Source of the DNA: Bacillota bacterium
GTDB lineage: Bacteria; Bacillota; Clostridia; Christensenellales; SZUA-584
DNA: 64,000 nt
Assembly: GCA_023459495.1 (NCBI GenBank)
Contig: JAEWTL010000013.1
Span: forward strand, 1-64,000
Direction of reading: 5' to 3'
Position numbers and translations under genes: made by a program. Shown piece after piece: positions 43,240 to 50,519 of the stretch; position 1 is the stretch's first letter, and every line of letters begins with the position of its first letter. The notes under the pieces were generated by a model. That model saw nothing but the letters and a program-made list of their open reading frames with translations. It was not told the DNA's origin and searched no databases.

Positions 43240-43994
43240 CTTCCCAGCCAGCCTCCGTCCACCGCGATCGTATAGCCGGTCACGTAATCCGAAGCCGCGC
43301 TCGCGAGATAAACGTAGGTTCCCGCAAGGTCTTCCGGCTTGCCCCAGCGTCCCATCGGAATACGGTCCACGATCTCCTTGTACCGCTTTTCGTCCGCGCG
43401 GAGCGGTGCGGTGTTGTCCGTCTCCATGTAGCCCGGTGCGACCGCGTTGACGTTGATGCCGTATTTTGCCCATTCGTTGGCCATCAGCATGGTGAGGCCC
43501 TTCACCGCACTCTTGCTCGCGGTATAGGACGGCACCCGGATGCCACCCTGAAACGACAGCAGTGACGCCGTATTGATGATCTTTCCACCCCTGCCCTGCT
43601 TCACCATCTGATTCGCCACGGCCTGCGAGAGGAAGAAGAGCGTTTTGGTGTTGACGTTCATCACCTCGTCCCAGTCCTTTTCCGAGAAGCTGAGCGAGTC
43701 CTCCCTGCGGATGATGCCCGCGTTGTTGACGAGGATGTCGATCTTGCCGAACTTCTCCAGCGTTTGGGCGACGACTTCCCCGGCAGCTGCCGTATCGCTT
43801 AAGTCCGCGCTGACATGCAGGAACTCTCTGCCCAGCGCCTTCACCTCTTTTTCCATCTCTTCCGCGCCCCTGCGGGACACCACGGCGATATCCGCGCCCG
43901 CTTCCGCCAGCGCCAGCGCGATTGCACGCCCCAGCCCGGCGTTTCCGCCCGTGACAATTGCAATTTTATTCTCAAGGCTGAACATATTGCTCAT
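43236..43994 (-). CDS. kduD: 2-dehydro-3-deoxy-D-gluconate 5-dehydrogenase (KduD)
   Basis: 252 aa short-chain dehydrogenase. TGGNAGLG cofactor motif (15-22), NNAG (90-93) and catalytic Ser144, Tyr157 and Lys161 are all present. It shares the strong KduD pattern VPSYTASKSAVKGLT. It reduces 3-deoxy-D-glycero-2,5-hexodiulosonate to 2-keto-3-deoxygluconate with NADH. AGGAG precedes the ATG. It follows kduI by 8 bases, the usual pairing. Confidence 0.93.
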   Translation of the reverse strand: MSNMFSLENKIAIVTGGNAGLGRAIALALAEAGADIAVVSRRGAEEMEKEVKALGREFLHVSADLSDTAAAGEVVAQTLEKFGKIDILVNNAGIIRREDSLSFSEKDWDEVMNVNTKTLFFLSQAVANQMVKQGRGGKIINTASLLSFQGGIRVPSYTASKSAVKGLTMLMANEWAKYGINVNAVAPGYMETDNTAPLRADEKRYKEIVDRIPMGRWGKPEDLAGTYVYLASAASDYVTGYTIAVDGGWLGR

Positions 43995-44002
43995 CGTTGC
44001 TC

Positions 44003-44839
44003 CTATCTCAGCGTTGCCATCGGTACGTGGTCCATATCGTCAAACGTTTGATTTTCCCCTGCCATGCCCCAGATAAAGGTATACCGCCCGGTGCCGACGC
44101 CCGAATGGATCGACCATGACGGCGAGATGACAGCCTGCTCGCTTTTCATCACGAGGTGCCGGGTTTCGTCCGGCTCGCCCATCAGGTGGAATACGCGCGC
44201 ATCCTCCGCCATGTCGAAGTAGAAATACACCTCCATGCGCCGCTCGTGCGTGTGGGTCGGCATGGTGTTCCAGACGCTGCCCGGCTCCAGCACCGTCAGC
44301 CCCATCACGAGCTGGCAGCTCTTGCATACCGCCGGATGCACGTACTGGTAGATGGTGCGTTTGTTCAGCGTTTCGTCGCTTCCCAGGCGCACGGGGTTCG
44401 CCTTTTCGATCTCAATCTTCACCGTGGGATAGCTCTGGTGCGCCGGAGCGGAGTTGATGTAGAACTTCGCCGGCTGGCTTGGGTCCGTTGAGCGGAACTT
44501 AACTTCCTTTACACCCATGCCGATATACAGCCCGTCGCGGCTGCCCAGCTGAACCACTTCACCGTCCAGCTCCGCCTCGCCTGCGCCGCCCACGTTGATG
44601 ACGCCCATTTCACGGCGCTGCAGGAAGTATTCGACGCCCAGTTCCTTTGCGGTGCCGATGACCACCGCCTGCCTCACCGGCATCACGCCGCCCGCGATGA
44701 TGCGGTCCACATGGGAATAGGTGAAACAGGCTCCGTCCGGTTCAAACACCGTATCAATCAAATAGTGTGCGCGAAGCTGCTCCGTCGTATAGCGTTTGCT
44801 GTCCTCCGGATGGTTCGCGTACCGTACATCCAGTTTCAT
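44003..44839 (-). CDS. kduI: 4-deoxy-L-threo-5-hexosulose-uronate ketol-isomerase (KduI)
   Basis: 278 aa, identical in length class to E. coli KduI (278). The zinc ligands of the cupin, His196, His198, Glu203 and His245 (THTHERRME and SIHSG), occur at the same numbers as in the E. coli enzyme. It isomerises the unsaturated-uronate-derived 5-keto-4-deoxyuronate to 3-deoxy-hexodiulosonate. Its ATG overlaps the GH105 stop by 4 bases, consistent with GH105 supplying the substrate. Confidence 0.96.
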   Translation of the reverse strand: MKLDVRYANHPEDSKRYTTEQLRAHYLIDTVFEPDGACFTYSHVDRIIAGGVMPVRQAVVIGTAKELGVEYFLQRREMGVINVGGAGEAELDGEVVQLGSRDGLYIGMGVKEVKFRSTDPSQPAKFYINSAPAHQSYPTVKIEIEKANPVRLGSDETLNKRTIYQYVHPAVCKSCQLVMGLTVLEPGSVWNTMPTHTHERRMEVYFYFDMAEDARVFHLMGEPDETRHLVMKSEQAVISPSWSIHSGVGTGRYTFIWGMAGENQTFDDMDHVPMATLR

Positions 44840-45909
44840 TTTTGTCCTCCTCGATCCATGATCTTCTTATATTCAATCCCCGCAAAAAACAGCGCCGCAA
44901 GCCCGTAGCTCCAGTCGCGCGACCGCTGTATGGTGTACTGCAGCTTGTACCCGAAAGCGGGCAGCACGTGCAGCGGTATCGTCGGCCCACTGATATGGCC
45001 CATGCTGATGAGGCCGTCCCGGTATTCGAGATCATCCACCACGGCCTGAAGTCCCCGGAGCGCAGGCGCGGCAAACTTTTCGTCCAAATACCCGCACCGC
45101 ACGCCGTGCAGCCAGCCCGAAGAAATGAGCGCCGTCGCGCTGCTCTCCTTTTTCGTCGTGCCCGGCCGGTTCAGCAGCGTTTCAAAATATCCATCCGACC
45201 GCTGGTATTTCAGCAGCGCTTCGCTAACCTCGCGGAGGATTTGCATGGCCTTGTTTCGTTCAGAGCCGTCCTCCAGATTGTCGATGAGCATAGGCAACGC
45301 GCCCACCACCCAGCCGTTGCCCCGGCCCCAGTAGAGCTTCGGCGGATACGGCCTTTTCGACCGCACCCAATAGCTGTGCACAAACAGCTTATCCTCCGGG
45401 TCCTGCAAATACTTCGCGAACAGCTCCGGCTGGCTTTTGGCGAAATCCATCAGCCAGGCTTCGCCCTGCTCCTTCGCGTACAGGCTGGTAAACACGCCGT
45501 ACATCATGATGGAATCCACCCAGACGCTTTTGGGATAGAACTTGCCCTCCAGCGAATGCCCGAGGTGGTTCGGCATGTTGTCAAGTATCTTTTCCGAGCT
45601 GCGGATATAGTCGAGGCCCCGGCGGGTAACCGCCGCGTACTTCGGATCGTCCAGACGCTTTTGCAGGTAATAGGTTGCCAGCGTGGGCGCGAGCGTATCC
45701 GACTGGTCCACGCGCAGCCCCTTGCCGATATGATAGTCGGCAAAGCGCCGGATATAATCAGTATACCGGTCCTCGCCCAGCGCGGCGTTCATTTCGCCCA
45801 GCGCGTGCATCAGCAGCCCCGAGCCCCACATCCAGTTCAAATCTTCGGGCTTCAGCCGCTGCACCGTGGCGTCGGCCAGCTCCACGATCTTATCAAACAG
45901 GTTTTCCAT
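44836..45909 (-). CDS. GH105 unsaturated rhamnogalacturonyl/uronyl hydrolase
   Basis: 357 aa (alpha/alpha)6-barrel hydrolase. The GH105 hallmark GRGNGWVVGALPML (about residues 192-205) and SVWVDSIMMYG with the likely catalytic Asp are present, as are LNWMWGSGLLMHAL and SSATALISSGWLHG. No signal peptide: cytoplasmic. It hydrates the double bond at the non-reducing unsaturated galacturonate of lyase products and so releases 5-keto-4-deoxyuronate. It lies 22 bases downstream of the GPH symporter, which would import these oligosaccharides. Confidence 0.93.
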   Translation of the reverse strand: MENLFDKIVELADATVQRLKPEDLNWMWGSGLLMHALGEMNAALGEDRYTDYIRRFADYHIGKGLRVDQSDTLAPTLATYYLQKRLDDPKYAAVTRRGLDYIRSSEKILDNMPNHLGHSLEGKFYPKSVWVDSIMMYGVFTSLYAKEQGEAWLMDFAKSQPELFAKYLQDPEDKLFVHSYWVRSKRPYPPKLYWGRGNGWVVGALPMLIDNLEDGSERNKAMQILREVSEALLKYQRSDGYFETLLNRPGTTKKESSATALISSGWLHGVRCGYLDEKFAAPALRGLQAVVDDLEYRDGLISMGHISGPTIPLHVLPAFGYKLQYTIQRSRDWSYGLAALFFAGIEYKKIMDRGGQK

Positions 45910-45931
45910 ATCACACCCCCCGCAATCCGCT

Positions 45932-47596
45932 TTACTTCTCTTTGCCGACCAGCAGCCGCTTCAGCTCCGCTTCCTCGCCCGCGTCCTTGTCCTCCGCGTC
46001 GTAGAACTTGCACAGGCGTTCATGAATGGCCCGGTTCAGCGGATACCGGCTTGCAATGAATATCGCGAGCAGCATCAGCACGCCCGGCAGCACGAACACG
46101 ATGGCCCGCAGCCCGGTGATAAATGAGGCGGGCTGATCCAGCGCGTTGACGGATTTGACTGTGGACGAATCGCTGAAGTCGTAGGCCTGCGTGATCTCAA
46201 GGCCGCGCTCAATGACGACGCTGTCCTTCGTATCACCCGGCAGCCGCATCTTAAGCGTATCGCCCGTAAACGCGTATTCCGCCTGCGTGCCGCCCAGCAG
46301 CGTGACTTCATTGGTTTCCATATCGATGAGGATATCCTCGGTGCCGTCATTCGCAAGGTCCACCGAGATGACGCTCGCACTGCCGATCTGCGCATTCGCG
46401 TCCTTGGGCAGTATCATATCGCCCGGCAGAATGTAGCCGGAGAACTGCAGCATCAGCCCCACGATCCATATGCCGATGGCGGACGAGAACTTGCGCAGGA
46501 AGGTCATGAACCCCGCAAAGGAGCCGCTCCGGCGTTCCCCGAATGCCAGCGTGGAAATATCGGTCACGTCCGGGAACATCATCCACGGCATCACGATGCA
46601 GCCGATGAGCCCGATGCCCACGACCGCGGCGATTACGAAAATCCAGACGATGGGCCATGTATTGTTGTAAAAGCCCAGCGCCACCGCGCCCGCGATGAAT
46701 ATCCCCGCGCCGATCATAAACGTCTTGGGCTTACCGATCTTCTCCGAAAGCATTACGACCAATGCCAGCATCGCAATCTGCGTAATCAGCATCGTGCCGA
46801 GCACGTATTCCAGCAGGTCCTCGCGCTGGATCAGGTAGGTCATGTAGTAGGTAAACACTGCGCTGACCACGTCCATGACAAAGAACGCGGTCAGGTACAT
46901 GCCGATCAGCGACCGGTATGCCTTCACCTTCACCGGCGAAATCACCTTTTTAAAGCTGAAGCGCTCCTTCTCCAACGGAACGGGAACGCGCTCCTTACAC
47001 CACAGGAAGATGCCGAGATACGGCAGCGCGTAAAACACGCCGAACATGAGGCCCATCATGACATAGCCCGTTTTCTCGGGGAACATATGGACAATCACCA
47101 AGGGCAGCACTGCGCCGATCAGAGAGGAAAGCTGCGAGAAGAATAGCCTCGCGCCGTTCACGCGCCCGCGCTCCTTCACGTCCTGACTGATCTCGCTCGA
47201 CAGCGCCGTGTACGGCACCATCACGACCGTGGAAACGGTGGAGAAGAACATGTAGCTGACCACCACGAACGCGAACTTTGCGGCCTGCGACTCGAAGTCC
47301 GGCGCATACCAGAGCAGCGTGAACGCGATGATGATTAAAAAGAACCCGGACAGCAGATACGGCCTGCGCCTGCCAAACTTCGTGCGCGTGTTGTCGCTGA
47401 TAAGGCCCATAATCGGGTCGCTGATGGCGTCCCACACCTTGGAAAGCAGCACCACCGTGCCCGCAAGGATGGGGTTGATGCGCACCACGTCGGTCAAAAA
47501 GCGCAGATAGAAAAACGAAATGACGAGCTGCGCGCCGCCCCCGAACAGGTCTCCGGCCGCGAAGGTGAACATTTCACGCTTGGACATGCGTTTCAT
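45932..47596 (-). CDS. GPH-family (glycoside-pentoside-hexuronide:cation) symporter with large insert
   Basis: 554 aa, about 80-100 longer than usual. Twelve membrane segments are predicted by eye, with the family motifs DPIMGLISDNTRTKFGRRRP (about 60-79) and KERVPV after TM6. The extra length is a hydrophilic, beta-rich stretch of about 95 residues (about 393-488) between TM11 and TM12, a loop that should face outside. AGAGGAG precedes the ATG, which overlaps the upstream gene by 23 bases. It probably imports short acidic oligosaccharides with a cation. Confidence 0.9.
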   Translation of the reverse strand: MKRMSKREMFTFAAGDLFGGGAQLVISFFYLRFLTDVVRINPILAGTVVLLSKVWDAISDPIMGLISDNTRTKFGRRRPYLLSGFFLIIIAFTLLWYAPDFESQAAKFAFVVVSYMFFSTVSTVVMVPYTALSSEISQDVKERGRVNGARLFFSQLSSLIGAVLPLVIVHMFPEKTGYVMMGLMFGVFYALPYLGIFLWCKERVPVPLEKERFSFKKVISPVKVKAYRSLIGMYLTAFFVMDVVSAVFTYYMTYLIQREDLLEYVLGTMLITQIAMLALVVMLSEKIGKPKTFMIGAGIFIAGAVALGFYNNTWPIVWIFVIAAVVGIGLIGCIVMPWMMFPDVTDISTLAFGERRSGSFAGFMTFLRKFSSAIGIWIVGLMLQFSGYILPGDMILPKDANAQIGSASVISVDLANDGTEDILIDMETNEVTLLGGTQAEYAFTGDTLKMRLPGDTKDSVVIERGLEITQAYDFSDSSTVKSVNALDQPASFITGLRAIVFVLPGVLMLLAIFIASRYPLNRAIHERLCKFYDAEDKDAGEEAELKRLLVGKEK

Positions 47597-49418
47597 ATGA
47601 GGTCTCCTCTCTCATGCCTTTATTGAAATCGAGCCTTAGGCCATAGCCGTTGCATTTCAGTTCAATCGCTTCCGCCTTGCGGTCAAAGCTTCCGTACGCG
47701 GATTCCAGCCGACGGTAATTGAGGTCCACCGGTTTGCCGTCCACGCAGAACGCCCCTTTGTACCGCAGCGTCAGGTTTCCATAAGCCAGCGTTTTTCCGT
47801 CAAACCGGACGTCCTTCCCTTTGATCCTTTGCTGAAAGGCTTCAAAGCTTTCTCCGGAATCGGATATCTCGCAGACCCAGTACGTCGTTGCGCCGCGCTG
47901 GAGGATGTCGTGCGCGTCGTCGGGATTGACTTCGAGGTCGTAGCGACCGGCGAGGGCGATGTGAACGCCATGGAGCGTACCGAAGGCGTACCTCCCCTCC
48001 ACGCGGGCCTGCTCAAAGCGGCCTGACGGGAAATGCGCGTGCGTGAACTCCAGCCGTTTGCGCTCCATGAAGCCTTTCCGTCTGTCCGTCCGGTAGATGG
48101 ACATCACGATGTTTTCGTGCTGCGCGCTGTGCGGCATCACCCCGTTGCCCACCCAGTAGGCAGGCGAGAAGTTGCGGGCATTGTCGTCAAAAAATGCCGC
48201 GCCCGGATGCGTCGTAAAGACGCTGACAGTTGAATCGAGGGTGGCCTGCCAGATGTGCTGCTGGTCCCCGAACGTGCCCGGATAATGGGCCTGCGCGGTG
48301 GAGAGTATATAATTTTCCGTACGATAGGTGTAGGTGTTCGCCTTTTGGATCGCCACGCCGTCGGTGACCGGGTTCAGTATCCGGGTAATGAGCGGCAGCA
48401 GGAGGTACAGTGCCTTTTTGTCCATCATCCGAAGGTCCTTCAGAAAATCATTGGCCTTCATGTTGTACGCCCGGAACATGCGCATGGTCTCGCGGATGGC
48501 TTCGGGGTTGGTGAAGCTCTCCATAGCCCACTGGATATATCCGGCTGTCTCGCGGCTCTTCTCCCCGCGCAGCTGCCGGAGCTCCTTTAAGTCGTGGCCC
48601 ATGCTCGTCTTCACGATGCCGGTTCGGGTATCATGGGCGATTTCCCGAATCACCCGCGGCATCCGGTAGTTCTTGCACAGGTAAAGGTTGGCGCTGATAC
48701 GCGTATAGTCGAGCTCCTCCCGGTAGCGCTTCCCAAACAGAAACTCGCTGATTTCCAGCACATCCTGCGTCAGCGGCTCGCGCTTCTGCGACTCATAGCA
48801 GCGGCCGCTCGTCACGGAGAACAGGCCCTTATAGAGGTGCATCGCCATGTCCGCCAAAAAGAGGTCCGTCACGATGGCGGCTTTGGCGCCGACCTCTTCA
48901 TCGCCAAAATCGATGAGCAGGGTCAGCGGCGCGATATCCTCCTCGTAGTAGGTGTTGGAGTGCCATTCGATGAAACCGTGCTCATAGCGGTGCTTCAGCC
49001 ACTCAAGTATTTTAGGCCGGAACTTATTGCTCAGCACGGCGCCTGCCATTCCGGAATTCTCAAACGTATCGTCTCTATAATAGTTTCCGGCCAGATAGGC
49101 GCAGGTGAAGAAAAGAAGCTGGTGGTTTTCCGACCAATAGCACATGGAGTCGTCGCCGGGTTCGTCCATCCAGTACTTGAAACCCAATATGGTGCTTCGC
49201 ATCGCCTGCACCGCGCCTTCAGACAACAGCGGCGCATACCGGTACAATACCCGCAGCACGGTAACCATGCGAAAATCGGCGCAGTCCAGCCGGTAGTCGA
49301 TGAATTTGAGCAGGTCTAAAAGGCCGCTCTCATCGATGGGCTTCCCCTCGTCCAGTTCACGGATCTCCTGAAAAGACTTTGGGCCCATTTTGATGCTCAT
49401 TGGAATGTCGTGATCCAT
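47574..49418 (-). CDS. Unassigned 614-aa protein, candidate polysaccharide lyase or hydrolase
   Basis: 614 aa from the ATG at 49418 (GGAGG 6 bases upstream; a second ATG three bases earlier also overlaps the iclR stop). The N-terminal 400 residues are helix-rich with aromatic/His segments YWSENHQLLFFTCAYLAG and FIEWHSNTYYEED that look like the (alpha/alpha)n toroid of heparinase- or alginate-lyase-type enzymes. The last 200 residues read as beta-strands, as in the C-terminal sheets of such lyases. No signal peptide. I cannot assign it to a named CAZy family. It lies between the IclR regulator and the symporter of the uronate operon, so intracellular cleavage of the imported oligosaccharide is the best guess. 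Confidence 0.8.
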   Translation of the reverse strand: MDHDIPMSIKMGPKSFQEIRELDEGKPIDESGLLDLLKFIDYRLDCADFRMVTVLRVLYRYAPLLSEGAVQAMRSTILGFKYWMDEPGDDSMCYWSENHQLLFFTCAYLAGNYYRDDTFENSGMAGAVLSNKFRPKILEWLKHRYEHGFIEWHSNTYYEEDIAPLTLLIDFGDEEVGAKAAIVTDLFLADMAMHLYKGLFSVTSGRCYESQKREPLTQDVLEISEFLFGKRYREELDYTRISANLYLCKNYRMPRVIREIAHDTRTGIVKTSMGHDLKELRQLRGEKSRETAGYIQWAMESFTNPEAIRETMRMFRAYNMKANDFLKDLRMMDKKALYLLLPLITRILNPVTDGVAIQKANTYTYRTENYILSTAQAHYPGTFGDQQHIWQATLDSTVSVFTTHPGAAFFDDNARNFSPAYWVGNGVMPHSAQHENIVMSIYRTDRRKGFMERKRLEFTHAHFPSGRFEQARVEGRYAFGTLHGVHIALAGRYDLEVNPDDAHDILQRGATTYWVCEISDSGESFEAFQQRIKGKDVRFDGKTLAYGNLTLRYKGAFCVDGKPVDLNYRRLESAYGSFDRKAEAIELKCNGYGLRLDFNKGMREETSYETHVQA

Positions 49419-50176
49419 CATTTCCCTCCATATCCCAGCAAACCGCTGATTTCGAGTGCCGCTTCCCGGATCAGACTGCCTTCCAGTTCGATGTCCCGCT
49501 CCTTCGAATAGAAGCCTGAGACGCTGAGTCCCGCGATGACCCGGCCTTCGTGGTTGAATATCGGAGAGCCGATACACATCGTGTGCTCTTCGATTTCGCG
49601 GTTGTCGATCGCATAGCCGCGCTTCGCGGCTTCATCCACATCCTTAAGCAGCTGAGCCTGATCCATAATTGTGTGGTCCGTAAATTTCGTAAACTCGGCG
49701 TGGGCCAGCTCTCTGAGCTGTTCTTCGCGACTCATTCCGGACAGCATGGCCTTACCGAGTGACGTGCAATGAATGGGATTTTTGGTGCCGATGTTGGAGG
49801 TTGTTATGATGGAGGTCTTAGGTTCGTATTTGTAAATGTAGGTGACGTAGCCTTCGCTCATCACCGCGATAAAGGCAGTCTTGTTGGTCTTCTCCGCCAT
49901 GACCTTTACAACGGGCTTGGCCATTGTGATCAGGTCGGTTTCATTCAGGTATTCGTTGCCGATCTGGAACGCCTTGAGCCCGATGCGGTATTTGTTGACT
50001 TCGCCGCGTTTTTCGGCGAGCATACCGGTGCTGACCAGCTCGCGGATGATATCGTACGCGCTGGTCTTCGGCAGCTTTAGGCCCTCGATGATGTCCTTCA
50101 GGGTCGCGCCATTCTCCGTTTTGGCGACAAATTCAATGATATCGATGCTGCGTTTCACAGTCCTGTTGCCTGCCAT
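49418..50176 (-). CDS. IclR-family transcriptional regulator of the uronate operon
   Basis: 252 aa. Winged helix-turn-helix at about 6-65 (TVKRSIDIIEFVAK, LKDIIEGLKLPKTSAYDIIR) and an IclR effector domain (about 80-250) with the conserved HCTSLGKAML and IGSPIFNHEGRVIAGLSVSG. AGGAGCGG precedes the ATG. It is the first gene of the operon, so it controls its own synthesis; a near-palindrome overlaps its transcription start. The effector is probably KDG or a related keto-deoxyuronate, as for other pectin-pathway IclR proteins (inference). Confidence 0.93.
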   Translation of the reverse strand: MAGNRTVKRSIDIIEFVAKTENGATLKDIIEGLKLPKTSAYDIIRELVSTGMLAEKRGEVNKYRIGLKAFQIGNEYLNETDLITMAKPVVKVMAEKTNKTAFIAVMSEGYVTYIYKYEPKTSIITTSNIGTKNPIHCTSLGKAMLSGMSREEQLRELAHAEFTKFTDHTIMDQAQLLKDVDEAAKRGYAIDNREIEEHTMCIGSPIFNHEGRVIAGLSVSGFYSKERDIELEGSLIREAALEISGLLGYGGK

Positions 50177-50193
50177 AACCGCTCCTAATATTG

Positions 50194-50226
50194 TTCGTAT
50201 ATGCGAATTTAATTTCTATATACGAA
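50194..50226. promoter_or_regulatory. Candidate IclR operators
   Basis: TTCGTATATGCGAA (50194-50207) is a 14-base palindrome with one mismatched pair. TTTCTATATACGAA (50213-50226) matches its reverse complement at 11 of 14 positions. They lie between the -10 and the ribosome binding site of the IclR gene, a classical repression position. Confidence 0.55.
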
Positions 50227-50227
50227 T

Positions 50228-50256
50228 ATTATAAATTGTTAATTATGAAAATACAA
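50228..50256 (-). promoter_or_regulatory. Promoter of the IclR-uronate operon
   Basis: On the minus strand TTGTAT (50256-50251), 17 bases, perfect TATAAT (50233-50228). The -35 is weak and the -10 is strong. Confidence 0.65.
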
Positions 50257-50290
50257 GCTCCTATGGCCACAATAATTTCGCAGCACAACA

Positions 50291-50331
50291 AAAAAGAGCT
50301 GGCTTGATGCTCAAATCAGCTAGCTCTTTTT
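50291..50331. terminator. Bidirectional hairpin terminator
   Basis: AAAAAGAGCT (50291-50300) pairs with AGCTCTTTTT (50322-50331), with T-runs on both strands. It lies about 190 bases past the stop of the surface-protein gene. The sequence between them (50332-50519) shows nothing else recognisable. Confidence 0.75.
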
Positions 50332-50519
50332 ATGTTCACTACAATTACATGCCGCAAAAACATTGCCGCGGGCTGCTTGGAAAGCCGAAAAGCCAAATGA
50401 TTACCGACTTTTCTATCTCGCTCGAATTACTGCCGACTAAATGACCGATAGCAGCGAACCACGGTCAGTCGCGCCGTTACCGCCGCCGATGCCCGCGGCT
50501 TTGCTATACCGGGGTTCAG

